This document shows positions 5,884 to 12,581 of a DNA stretch of 12,581 bases, one piece after another. The notes below the pieces were generated by a model that was not told the DNA's origin, ran no database searches, and was given only the letters and a program-made list of their open reading frames with translations. A program made the translations under genes and the position numbers. Each line of letters begins with the position of its first letter. Position 1 is the stretch's first letter. This DNA is from Rhodospirillaceae bacterium. Its GTDB lineage: Bacteria > Pseudomonadota > Alphaproteobacteria > Rhodospirillales > 2-02-FULL-58-16. The DNA lies in the NCBI GenBank assembly GCA_013349695.1, contig DUZD01000056.1, positions 1-12,581 on the forward strand, read 5' to 3'.

Positions 5884-8800
5884 ATGCCCCATGGAGCTGA
5901 AAAACACGGTCACGTTGGCGGCGACGGCGACGGCCAAGTCATCGACTCCGTTTCCGGGTCCGACCCGGCGGTTGCCGGCGAATCCGGCTTGCCGGCGGTC
6001 GATCTTGCGCAGGCGGCGGCCGAGGCCATCGGCAGCGTCGAGGCCACTGATGGCAGCGTCGAGGTGGTGCGCCCCGACGGCACCCGGCTGGCCCTGACCG
6101 AGGGCGACCCGCTGTTCCAGGGCGATACCATCGAGACCGGTCCGGGGGCGGCCATCGGCGTCATTTTCCTCGACGACACGACCTTCTCGCTGGGCGCCGA
6201 GGGGCAGGTGGTGCTGGACGAGATGATCTACGATCCCGGCACCGAAACGGGCGTTTTCCATGCCAATATGGTGCGGGGCGTGTTCTCCTTCGTCAGCGGC
6301 CAGATCGCCAAGACCGCTCCCGAGGGGATGACGGTGACGACGCCGGTCGCCGCCATCGGCATTCGCGGCACCAAGCTCGTCGGCAAGGCGGCGGAGGAGG
6401 GCTCCGAGAATACCTTCACCATGCTGCCGGAAACCAATGCGCAAGGCGTGCAGACGGTCGGCGAAGTGACCATCGCGGCCCACAATTCCAACGCCCCGCC
6501 CGTTGTCCTCAACTCGATCGGAGCGACGGTGCAGATGACCAGTTCCTTCGCGCCGCCGCCGCCGGTGGTGGTTTTCTCGCAGGCGCAGATCCAGCAGAGT
6601 TTCGGTTCGGCCGTCTTGAGCATCCTGCCGCCGTCTCCGGCCGCCGGGCCCGCCGGCGAAGGCCCGGCGGGCGATGGTGAGGGTGAGGACGAGGAAGAAG
6701 GCGAGGGCGAGGAAGAGGAAGAGGACGAGGAAGAACTCGCGGAAGACGGGGGTGAAGTCGGCGACGGCGGCGAAGAGCCACCGGAAGACGGGGGTGAAAT
6801 CGGTGATGCCGGCCCGGCGCCGGTTGATCATGGTCCCGGTCCCTTCGGCCCCGGTCCCGGCCCCGGTCCCGGCCCTGATTTCGGCCCCGGTCCCGGCCCT
6901 GATTTCGGCCCCGATTTCGGCCCTGATTTCGGCCCCGATTTCGGCCCCGATTTCGGCGACTTTGACAACTTCAACAACTTCGGCCCCGATCCCTTCGGTC
7001 CCGATCCCTTCGGCCCCAATCCCTTCGGACCCGATCCCTTCGACCCCAGCGACGACCCGCCACCGCCGCCGCCGACAACGACGTTCGCCGATATCCAGGA
7101 GGGAACCAGCGCCAACCAAGCCCTCACGGGCGATGCCGTCAACACCAATTTCTATTTCACCTATCCCTCCGGCGTCGGCGGCAACGACACGGTGACGGGC
7201 TCGACGGAACCGGGAGTTCAGAACCAGATCGCCTTCGACAGCCTCGACGACGTCAAGCTCAAGTTGACGATGGGCGCCACCAGCCTCGACGGCAACTTCG
7301 ATATCTGGGCCACCCTCGGCGGCAACGACGCCATCAACGAAACGTCCACCACCACCTCGACCGTCAGTTTCACCGGCGTCATCCAGTACCTGTTCGCCGA
7401 CGTCAGTTCGACGATCCTCGATTCCGGTTATTCCTCCCAGAGCGGCACCGATACGTCGGACGAGGGGGCTCAGACGAGCGACGCCGGCGACATCATCGTC
7501 ATGCCCACCCTCTTGGCGAACGAGATCGGCTATGTCTTCGTCGGCGGCAGCGGCGCCGACACCATCAATGTCGTCACTCCCAGCGGCAACGACCCGATGG
7601 ATGGCGTCATCGTCTTCGGCAAGGGCGGCGGCGACACCATCAACATCAAGTTGGAGACCGACGGGCTTTTCATCGGCGGCATCACCAACACCGACAACGT
7701 CGATAGCGGCGGCGCCGATGGCAACGGCAACTTCATCCCCGACACCCACGTCAACACGTTTTCCTATTCGACCATGTTTTCCGGCGCCAACGGCATCAAG
7801 GCTTCCCTCAACGGCAACGCCGCCGATTCTTCTGATCACCCGGGCGGCGACGCCTTCGTCACCAACAAGGACGGCAGCAACACCATGTTCAACATGCTGT
7901 GGGACGTCGGCGCTTTCACCGGTTCCGCCGGCGACGACCTGCTCAACGTCAACGGCGGCGGTTATGCCGTCATCGACGGCGACTCGGGCAACGACATCGT
8001 CACCCTGCTCTCCAAGTCCGGCGCGACGGCGATCACCACCCTGAGCGACGCCGGCGGCAGCAACGATATCCTGCGGATCGGCTACGACAGCAACGTCTTT
8101 GTTACCAACGCCATCACCGGCTTTGAAACCGTGCAGCTCATCGGCGACACCAGCGGCGTCGCCAACGTTGACGCCATCGACCTCAACACCCATACCAGCA
8201 GCGGCATTATCCTGGGCCTGGCCGTCGACTCCGTCGACGGTCGCGGCGCCAGCGACAGCCTGACCCTGTTGTCCGGCGGCGGCGCCATGTCGGTGGCCAA
8301 CGTCGAGACCATCAACGGCAGCGGCACCGGCAACGACGCCGTCACCTTGGGCGCGGCGCAGGCCTCCGGCAGCATCGACCTGGCCGGCGGCACCGACAGC
8401 CTGACTCTGGCCAATGGCGCCAACACGCTGACCGTCACCAACACCGAGACCATCACCGGCGGCACCGGCAACGACACCCTGACCTATGCCGCCGGGGTTG
8501 ACTTCAGCGGCGCTGCCCTGTCCGGCATCGAGACGATCCAGCTCGACAACGACAGCAACGATGCCGCGATTACGGTGCTGACCATCAGCAGCGCCACCAA
8601 CCTGGGCACGGTGACTATCAAAACCGGCACCTTCCATTCCCACCTCGAAAGCGACGACGGGATGGACTTGAGCAACGTGACGCTCGGCACCGGTTTCGAG
8701 AGCACCGACGCCATCCTCCTCGATACCGGCAACGACTCCGTGGCGACGCTGACGGTGAACTCCAACACCAACCTCGCCGGCGCCGAAATCCGCAGCCTCG

Positions 8801-9306
8801 ACGGCGCTGTCGGCAGCGGCGACGATCTCATCCAACTCGCCGACGGCGGCGTCACCATCAGCTTCGCCAGTAATACCCTGACCGGCATCGCCAGCATCAC
8901 CGGCGGCACCGGCAACGACAACATCACCGGCAGCGCCGGCAACGACACCATCATCGGCGGCCAGGGCAACGACACCATGGCCGGAGGCGCCGGAAACGAT
9001 ACCTTCCAATACACGGCCACCAACGAGTTGGCCGACACCATCAACAGTTTCGTCTCGGCAACGGACAACTTCTTGTTCTCGCGCGCCAACTTCGGTGGCG
9101 ATTCCAATACCGACGGCGCCTTGGACGCCGGCGGTTTTCAATCCGGCGGCGGACTGACGTCGTCGACGGGAACGGCCGTCTTTGTCTTCGACAGCACCGG
9201 CAACGACCTCTACTACGACGCCGACGCCAACGGTGCCGGCACCGGCGTGCTCGTCGCCGACTTGGACGCCACCGTCGCCGCCACCGACATCACCTTCGCC
9301 GCCTGA
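5884..9306 (+). CDS. FecR-domain RTX protein, type I secretion substrate
   Basis: A 1140-residue acidic protein with no N-terminal signal peptide. Residues ~52-165 form a FecR-type domain (GSVEVVRPDG, LFQGDTIETG, DDTTFSLG, GVFSFVSGQIAK, VTTPVAAIGIRGT), as in large RTX surface proteins of alphaproteobacteria. A Glu/Asp/Gly stretch (266-309) and Gly-Pro-Asp-Phe repeats (317-389) form a long linker. Degenerate Gly/Asn/Asp beta-roll-like repeats follow from ~430, with four clean RTX nonapeptides (GGxGNDxxx) at 1007-1042 that should bind calcium. The C terminus (GVLVADLDATVAATDITFAA) looks like a type I secretion signal. Likely an exported, cell-surface or biofilm protein carried by the ABC transporter at 10337. 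ATG 5884 has GGAG six bases upstream; the in-frame TTG at 5866 is too close to its AGGAG to be preferred. Confidence 0.85.
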   Translation: MPHGAEKHGHVGGDGDGQVIDSVSGSDPAVAGESGLPAVDLAQAAAEAIGSVEATDGSVEVVRPDGTRLALTEGDPLFQGDTIETGPGAAIGVIFLDDTTFSLGAEGQVVLDEMIYDPGTETGVFHANMVRGVFSFVSGQIAKTAPEGMTVTTPVAAIGIRGTKLVGKAAEEGSENTFTMLPETNAQGVQTVGEVTIAAHNSNAPPVVLNSIGATVQMTSSFAPPPPVVVFSQAQIQQSFGSAVLSILPPSPAAGPAGEGPAGDGEGEDEEEGEGEEEEEDEEELAEDGGEVGDGGEEPPEDGGEIGDAGPAPVDHGPGPFGPGPGPGPGPDFGPGPGPDFGPDFGPDFGPDFGPDFGDFDNFNNFGPDPFGPDPFGPNPFGPDPFDPSDDPPPPPPTTTFADIQEGTSANQALTGDAVNTNFYFTYPSGVGGNDTVTGSTEPGVQNQIAFDSLDDVKLKLTMGATSLDGNFDIWATLGGNDAINETSTTTSTVSFTGVIQYLFADVSSTILDSGYSSQSGTDTSDEGAQTSDAGDIIVMPTLLANEIGYVFVGGSGADTINVVTPSGNDPMDGVIVFGKGGGDTINIKLETDGLFIGGITNTDNVDSGGADGNGNFIPDTHVNTFSYSTMFSGANGIKASLNGNAADSSDHPGGDAFVTNKDGSNTMFNMLWDVGAFTGSAGDDLLNVNGGGYAVIDGDSGNDIVTLLSKSGATAITTLSDAGGSNDILRIGYDSNVFVTNAITGFETVQLIGDTSGVANVDAIDLNTHTSSGIILGLAVDSVDGRGASDSLTLLSGGGAMSVANVETINGSGTGNDAVTLGAAQASGSIDLAGGTDSLTLANGANTLTVTNTETITGGTGNDTLTYAAGVDFSGAALSGIETIQLDNDSNDAAITVLTISSATNLGTVTIKTGTFHSHLESDDGMDLSNVTLGTGFESTDAILLDTGNDSVATLTVNSNTNLAGAEIRSLDGAVGSGDDLIQLADGGVTISFASNTLTGIASITGGTGNDNITGSAGNDTIIGGQGNDTMAGGAGNDTFQYTATNELADTINSFVSATDNFLFSRANFGGDSNTDGALDAGGFQSGGGLTSSTGTAVFVFDSTGNDLYYDADANGAGTGVLVADLDATVAATDITFAA
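6679..6810 (+). repeat. Acidic low-complexity tract in the RTX protein
   Basis: Codons 266-309 are almost entirely Glu, Asp and Gly, written mainly as GAG/GAA/GAC/GGC. It separates the FecR domain from the Gly-Pro linker. Strong negative charge could bind calcium or keep the linker extended. Confidence 0.8.
6832..7050 (+). repeat. Gly-Pro / Gly-Pro-Asp-Phe minisatellites in the RTX gene
   Basis: Three successive in-frame minisatellites: 6-bp Gly-Pro units, a run of 12-bp units (GATTTCGGCCCC type) giving GPDF, then four 15-bp units (GGCCCCGATCCCTTC type) giving GPDPF with one GPNPF. All periods are multiples of three, so copy-number change alters linker length without a frameshift. Confidence 0.9.
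8902..9009 (+). repeat. Four RTX nonapeptide repeats
   Basis: Four consecutive nine-residue units, GGTGNDNIT, GSAGNDTII, GGQGNDTMA and GGAGNDTFQ, match the calcium-binding GGxGxDxUx pattern. Related single motifs (GGTGNDTLT near residue 859, GSGTGNDAV near 812) occur upstream. Confidence 0.9.
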
Positions 9307-9322
9307 TCCCACATCCGGGGTC
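9305..9322 (+). terminator. Small hairpin overlapping the RTX stop codon
   Basis: GATCCC and GGGGTC pair (one T-G) around a 6-base loop directly at the TGA. No T-tract follows, so it is at most a weak terminator or 3'-end stabiliser between the RTX gene and the transposase gene. Confidence 0.25.
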
Positions 9323-9362
9323 ATGACTTGCATTAGGGCATTTTGCCGTTTATGCTATTCCC

Positions 9363-10208
9363 ATGGCTCGTCCCCCGCGTATCGAGTTTGCCGGGGCGCT
9401 GTATCACATCACGGCGCGGGGCAACGCCTCCGCCGCCATCTTTGTCGGCGACGCGGACCGGTGGGATTTCCTCTCCGTCCTGGAGCGCTCGGTGGAGCGT
9501 TGCGGTTGGCTGTGCCATGCCTATTGCCTGATGAGCAACCACTACCATTTACTTGTCGAGACGCCGCAAGCCAACCTGTCGCGCGGCATGCGCCACCTGA
9601 ACGGCGTCTACACCCAACGCTTCAACCGCCGCCGCGGGCTGGCCGGCCATGTTTTCCAGGGGCGCTATAAGGCCATCCTGGTGGAGAAGGAAGCCTACCT
9701 TCTTGAACTCGCCCGTTACGTGGTCCTCAACCCGGTACGTGCCGGGTTGGCGCGCCGGGCGGGCGACTGGCCATGGAGCAGCTTTCCGGCAACGGCGGGC
9801 CGTGCCGTCTCTCCGGGCTGGCTGACCACCGGCTGGATTCTGGGGCAATTCGGCCGGCAACGGAAAGTCGTCCAAAAAAAATACGCCAAGTTCGTCGAAG
9901 AGGGGAAAATGGCCGCCGGTCCATGGGACGGCCTGCGCCATCAAGTCTTGTTGGGCGGCGAGGACTTTGTTCGCGAATTCCGGTATGGCCTCGCCGGCAA
10001 CGGAGCTTTGCGAAAGATACTCCTTGCGCAACGACCCACGGCGGCCCGGTCTCTCGCCGAATACCAAGCCGGGGCGAGGCATCGCGGCGAGGCCATGGCC
10101 CGGGCCTACGCCTCCGGCGCGTACACTCTGGCCGCCATCGCCGGCCATTTCGGAGTCCATTACAGCACGGTCAGCCGGGCCGTGAAGCGGGCCGAGGGCG
10201 GCGGTTGA
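9363..10208 (+). CDS. REP-associated tyrosine transposase (RAYT), Y1/HUH family
   Basis: A 281-residue protein of the Y1 transposase (IS200-like/TnpA-REP) family. It starts ARPPRIEFAGALYHITARGN, typical of RAYTs. The HUH metal-binding motif is HYHLL (His60, His62) in CLMSNHYHLLVETP. VFQGRYKA (97-104) and RYVVLNPVRAGL (118-129) are the family's conserved blocks; Tyr112 or Tyr119 should be the nucleophile. The C-terminal ~30 residues (AAIAGHFGVHYSTVSRAVKR) look like a helix-turn-helix of the kind seen in DnaA domain IV. RAYTs cut and join single-stranded DNA at REP palindromes and are usually domesticated single-copy genes. It sits between the RTX cargo and its exporter, 56 bp after the former. 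A palindrome at its stop codon (10207-10233) may be its substrate. The ribosome binding site is weak. Confidence 0.85.
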   Translation: MARPPRIEFAGALYHITARGNASAAIFVGDADRWDFLSVLERSVERCGWLCHAYCLMSNHYHLLVETPQANLSRGMRHLNGVYTQRFNRRRGLAGHVFQGRYKAILVEKEAYLLELARYVVLNPVRAGLARRAGDWPWSSFPATAGRAVSPGWLTTGWILGQFGRQRKVVQKKYAKFVEEGKMAAGPWDGLRHQVLLGGEDFVREFRYGLAGNGALRKILLAQRPTAARSLAEYQAGARHRGEAMARAYASGAYTLAAIAGHFGVHYSTVSRAVKRAEGGG

Positions 10209-10233
10209 TCGAAACCCCGAAGGGGGTTCGATC
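10207..10233 (+). repeat. REP-like palindrome at the 3' end of the RAYT gene
   Basis: GATCGAA-CCCC and GGGG-TTCGATC form an 11-bp stem with one bulged A (10214) and a GAAG loop, beginning inside the TGA stop. No T-tract follows, which argues against a standard intrinsic terminator. A perfect-stem, bulged hairpin next to a RAYT gene fits a REP element. No second copy was seen in the window, so the assignment is tentative. Confidence 0.45.
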
Positions 10234-10336
10234 GATCACGATCCGCTCTATCACCATTCATTCCGGTTGAGTCCCGGCGCCGCGCCTGTGATATGCTTTC
10301 GCCGGCCGATCTTGACACGGTCCGCCAAGCTCTGGA

Positions 10337-12052
10337 ATGGAATCGCCGCCGATGCTCGAACTGTTGCGCCGCTTCAAGACGAGGCCCGGCCTCTCCGCCG
10401 AGTTGGTCGCCGCCTCGCTGTTTGCCAACATGCTTGCCTTGGCGACGCCTTTGTTCGTCATCCAGGTTTTGAACCGCTACATCGCCCACGGGGTGGATGC
10501 CACCCTGGCGACCCTGACCATCGGCGCCGTCATCGCCGTCATCCTCGAATACGGCTTCCGGCAAGTGCGGCTGCGGCTGGCCAGGGGCTTGAGCGCCGGC
10601 TCCGACAAGCAGGCGGCGATAGCCGGTTTCGCGGTTCTCGTCCAGGCCAAGGCCGTTGCCGTGGAGCGCATTCCACCGGGCCAGCGCCGCGAAATCGTCG
10701 CCGGCGCGACGGCCATCGAGACTGCCTATGGGCCGAACAACATCTGTACCGTTCTCGACCTGCCCTTTTCCTTTCTGTTCGTGTTCGTTCTGTATCTCCT
10801 CCATCCTATCCTCGCCGGCGTCGCCTTTTTGTTCATTGCCGTGGTGTTCGCGGCCGGCACCCTCAATGCGGCCATGTTGCGGGGAAAGATGCAGGATCTG
10901 GTCACCGCCACCAACACCGGCGGCGCCCTGATCGGCACCGCCGTCAGCGAGTTGGACACGGTGCGCGCCTTCAACGCCGCCGGGTTCCTTAGGCAGGCCT
11001 GGGAAACGCAAACGCGATGGATACAGGGACTGCGGCAACGCATCGCCGCTAAACAGGGGTGGGTGCAGACGTTCACCCAAAGCGTCACCGCGATGATGAG
11101 CATCACCGTGGTCGCCGTCGGCGCCCTCCTGGTCGTCTCCGGAGAGATGGACGTCGGGGCCATGATCGGCGCCAATATCCTCGCCGCCCGGGCCTTGCAG
11201 CCGATCTCCCGTTTCGCGGCTCTCGGCGAAGCCTTCGTCAAGGCCCGGCAGTCCCTGGAGCTGCTGCGGGAATTCGCCAAGTTGCCGTTGGAGGCCGAAA
11301 CCGGCTCGGCGAAGAGCGAATACCAGGGCGGGCTGGAGATGCGGGACGTGGCATTCGCTTTTCCCGGCGGCAGCGCGCCCTTGTTCGAGACGCTGTCGCT
11401 GACTTTGCCGCCCGGCTCCGTTCTCGTCGTCGCCGGCTCCAACGGCACCGGCAAGACGACCCTGGCGCGTCTGATGGTCGGCCTGCTCGAACCCAGCCGC
11501 GGACAGATCTTGGCCGACGGGCTGGATTTACGCCAGGTCGCTCCTGAATGGTGGCGCCGTCAGGTGATCTATCTGCCCCAGGAGCCGGCCTTTTTTAACG
11601 CCACCATCGAGGAGAACCTGAGGATGATCAATCCCGATATCGACGGCCAGAACCTCAACCGGGTTATCGACGCCGCCGGGCTGCGCCGGTTTCTCGACGA
11701 AAGCGAGGGAGGCTTCGAAACCCAGATCACCAATAACGGCCGGAATTTGGCGCTCGGCATCCGCCGCCGCCTGGCCTTGTCCCGGGCGCTGGCCAGCGAC
11801 GGCATGCTGGCCGTTCTAGACGAGCCCACCGAAGGGCTTGATGTCGATGGCGTCGCCGCCGTCGGCGCGGCGATCAGGGACCTGGCCGGCCGTGGCCGCA
11901 CCATCATCGTCTTTTCCCATGACAAGAACTTCCTCAAGGGCGCCCAGGCGGTCATCGACCTCAACGTCAAACCGGTGCCGCGGGTAAGCACGGCGCCGCG
12001 AAAGGTAAAGCCGGAGGCCGATGCGCCCCAGCAGGAAGGAGCCGTTGAATGA
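10337..12052 (+). CDS. Type I secretion ABC transporter, permease fused to ATPase (PrtD-like)
   Basis: A 571-residue inner-membrane half transporter. Several hydrophobic segments occupy ~22-285 (for example 31-45, 60-72, 139-175, 252-268) and a nucleotide-binding domain covers ~334-540. Walker A is GSNGTGKT (367-374), the Q-loop is LPQEP with Gln415, Walker B is LAVLDE (491-496) and the H-loop is His528. The signature motif is NLALGIRRRLALSRAL, where LSGGQ has become LALGI (471-475). No C39-like N-terminal domain is present, so it is of the short protease/adhesin-exporter type. It should export the RTX protein at 5884 with a membrane-fusion protein and TolC-like channel, neither seen here. 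ATG 10352 (MLELLRRF) is an alternative start. The Pro/Lys-rich tail after ~545 is probably unstructured. Confidence 0.85.
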   Translation: MESPPMLELLRRFKTRPGLSAELVAASLFANMLALATPLFVIQVLNRYIAHGVDATLATLTIGAVIAVILEYGFRQVRLRLARGLSAGSDKQAAIAGFAVLVQAKAVAVERIPPGQRREIVAGATAIETAYGPNNICTVLDLPFSFLFVFVLYLLHPILAGVAFLFIAVVFAAGTLNAAMLRGKMQDLVTATNTGGALIGTAVSELDTVRAFNAAGFLRQAWETQTRWIQGLRQRIAAKQGWVQTFTQSVTAMMSITVVAVGALLVVSGEMDVGAMIGANILAARALQPISRFAALGEAFVKARQSLELLREFAKLPLEAETGSAKSEYQGGLEMRDVAFAFPGGSAPLFETLSLTLPPGSVLVVAGSNGTGKTTLARLMVGLLEPSRGQILADGLDLRQVAPEWWRRQVIYLPQEPAFFNATIEENLRMINPDIDGQNLNRVIDAAGLRRFLDESEGGFETQITNNGRNLALGIRRRLALSRALASDGMLAVLDEPTEGLDVDGVAAVGAAIRDLAGRGRTIIVFSHDKNFLKGAQAVIDLNVKPVPRVSTAPRKVKPEADAPQQEGAVE

Positions 12053-12100
12053 CCGGGGGAATTATCCGGTTGACGTACTATACCGCATGATGAAGATATC

Positions 12101-12475
12101 ATGGCCGACAGGCTGGCCAGAAATGAAGGTACGGACAAGGCTGTTTGGAAGCTTGCTGAACGGCTTTGGCTTGCTATGGAGAGACTTGAACCCAGCCTTG
12201 AAAAAAATATGGACTCCTTTCATCCCAACCCTTCAGGTGTCCACGAAACCGGGGCAACTCCAATTTTGGTGGGAACGCCAACTTGTTTGACCATGAGCGA
12301 TCACGCGGAAAACGAGTTTGGCGAAAAAGAAGCCGCGCAACGCAGGGACGAGCTTTTGCTTAAACTTTTGAAAACACCCCCGCGGCCGCGCCCAAAGCGC
12401 AATCGTGGCAAGAAAAAACCTACTCAAACTCGCGCTTCGCGCATCAGCGCAAAAAAGCATTTGCCTTCTGCCTAG
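12101..12475 (+). CDS. Small hypothetical protein with basic C terminus
   Basis: A 124-residue open frame 48 bp after the exporter. Residues 10-35 (GTDKAVWKLAERLWLAMERLEPSLEK) can form an amphipathic helix. Residues ~84-105 read ELLLKLLKTPPRPRPKRNRG and continue with Lys/Arg-rich sequence, as in many small uncharacterised proteins. I do not recognise a domain. The ribosome binding site (AAGA before ATG 12101) is weak. An alternative is that only the last 60 codons, from ATG 12293, are translated. Base composition is less GC-rich than the neighbours, which hints at a different origin. No function is proposed. Confidence 0.5.
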   Translation: MADRLARNEGTDKAVWKLAERLWLAMERLEPSLEKNMDSFHPNPSGVHETGATPILVGTPTCLTMSDHAENEFGEKEAAQRRDELLLKLLKTPPRPRPKRNRGKKKPTQTRASRISAKKHLPSA

Positions 12476-12537
12476 TACACCCCGGCGGGATTCCTGACCC
12501 CATACGACGGGCTTCCGAGTTTCCCGGCTAGGCGCGT

Positions 12538-12570
12538 GGCGCGCCGTGATGTCAATCCATCACAAGCGCC
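12538..12570. repeat. Long inverted repeat near the right edge
   Basis: GTGATG and CATCAC pair around TCAATC (12546-12563). Outside a small internal loop, GGCGC (12538-12542) pairs with GCGCC (12566-12570). It lies in the non-coding stretch after the small hypothetical gene. There is no T-tract on either side. It could be a REP-like element, an operator for a gene beyond the window, or a transcript 3' structure. Confidence 0.4.
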
Positions 12571-12581
12571 GCGCAACGCCG

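Noticed and set aside
5740..9333. A 1197-codon open frame on the minus strand, antisense to the whole RTX gene.
   Set aside because: Its product is low-complexity Ala/Gly/Val/Asp sequence that mirrors the GC-rich, Asp/Gly/Thr-rich codons of the sense gene. It has no domain or plausible start region, and the sense frame has clear FecR and RTX motifs.
10312..10317. A perfect TTGACA hexamer shortly before the exporter gene, as a -35 element.
   Set aside because: At 16-18 bases downstream there are only GAATGG-like sequences, which are poor -10 matches, and the start codon follows too soon.
10160..11080. A 306-codon minus-strand open frame across the RAYT end and the exporter start.
   Set aside because: It overlaps two recognisable plus-strand genes, shows no motif, and has the composition of an antisense shadow.
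12049..12090. A 13-codon frame whose ATG overlaps the exporter stop as ATGA.
   Set aside because: Too short, with no ribosome binding site and no similarity to any leader peptide I know.

Overview
The window is GC-rich, densely coding DNA. It most resembles an alphaproteobacterium, possibly Rhodospirillales. The main reason is the pairing of a FecR-domain/RTX secreted protein with a short type I secretion ABC transporter, a combination I associate with that group. This placement is inference from family resemblance, not from a marker gene.

Left part (1-4429, all minus strand). Three tandem paralogues of one STAND-type P-loop NTPase family lie head to tail and are transcribed in the order C, B, A. 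Gene C (2396-4429) is complete: an N-terminal helical region, a P-loop NTPase core, two 43-residue TPR-like repeats and a C-terminal cap. Gene A (up to 637) is a close copy of the 5' half of C and runs off the window at its Walker A motif. Gene B (789-2216) keeps only the first ~33 residues, fused in frame to nine 43-residue repeats, with no NTPase core. Each gene is preceded by the same short upstream block. The spacers contain same-strand fragments of the neighbouring sugar kinase gene (735-787 and 2285-2305), so the array appears to have grown by tandem duplications that took in the start of the kinase.

Middle (4599-5579, plus strand). This is a GHMP-family kinase of the HddA type (D-glycero-D-manno-heptose-7-phosphate kinase), divergent from gene C. 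A short open frame that ends on the kinase ATG may be what remains of an upstream partner gene.

Right part (5580-12052, plus strand). A type I secretion module: a regulatory region with two candidate promoters and a perfect CRP-type palindrome (5698-5713); a 1140-residue secreted protein with FecR domain, acidic and Gly-Pro-Asp-Phe low-complexity linkers, RTX nonapeptides and a C-terminal secretion signal; a RAYT-type Y1/HUH transposase with an adjacent palindrome; and a 571-residue ABC exporter whose signature (LSGGQ) motif is degenerate. The RAYT gene sits between cargo and exporter. No membrane-fusion protein or outer-membrane channel is seen here. A small hypothetical gene and a long inverted repeat close the window.

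The best candidates for something undescribed are the expanding STAND/TPR array, with near-identical repeats that vary at a few fixed positions and a repeat-only paralogue, and the CRP-box/dual-promoter arrangement in front of the RTX protein.
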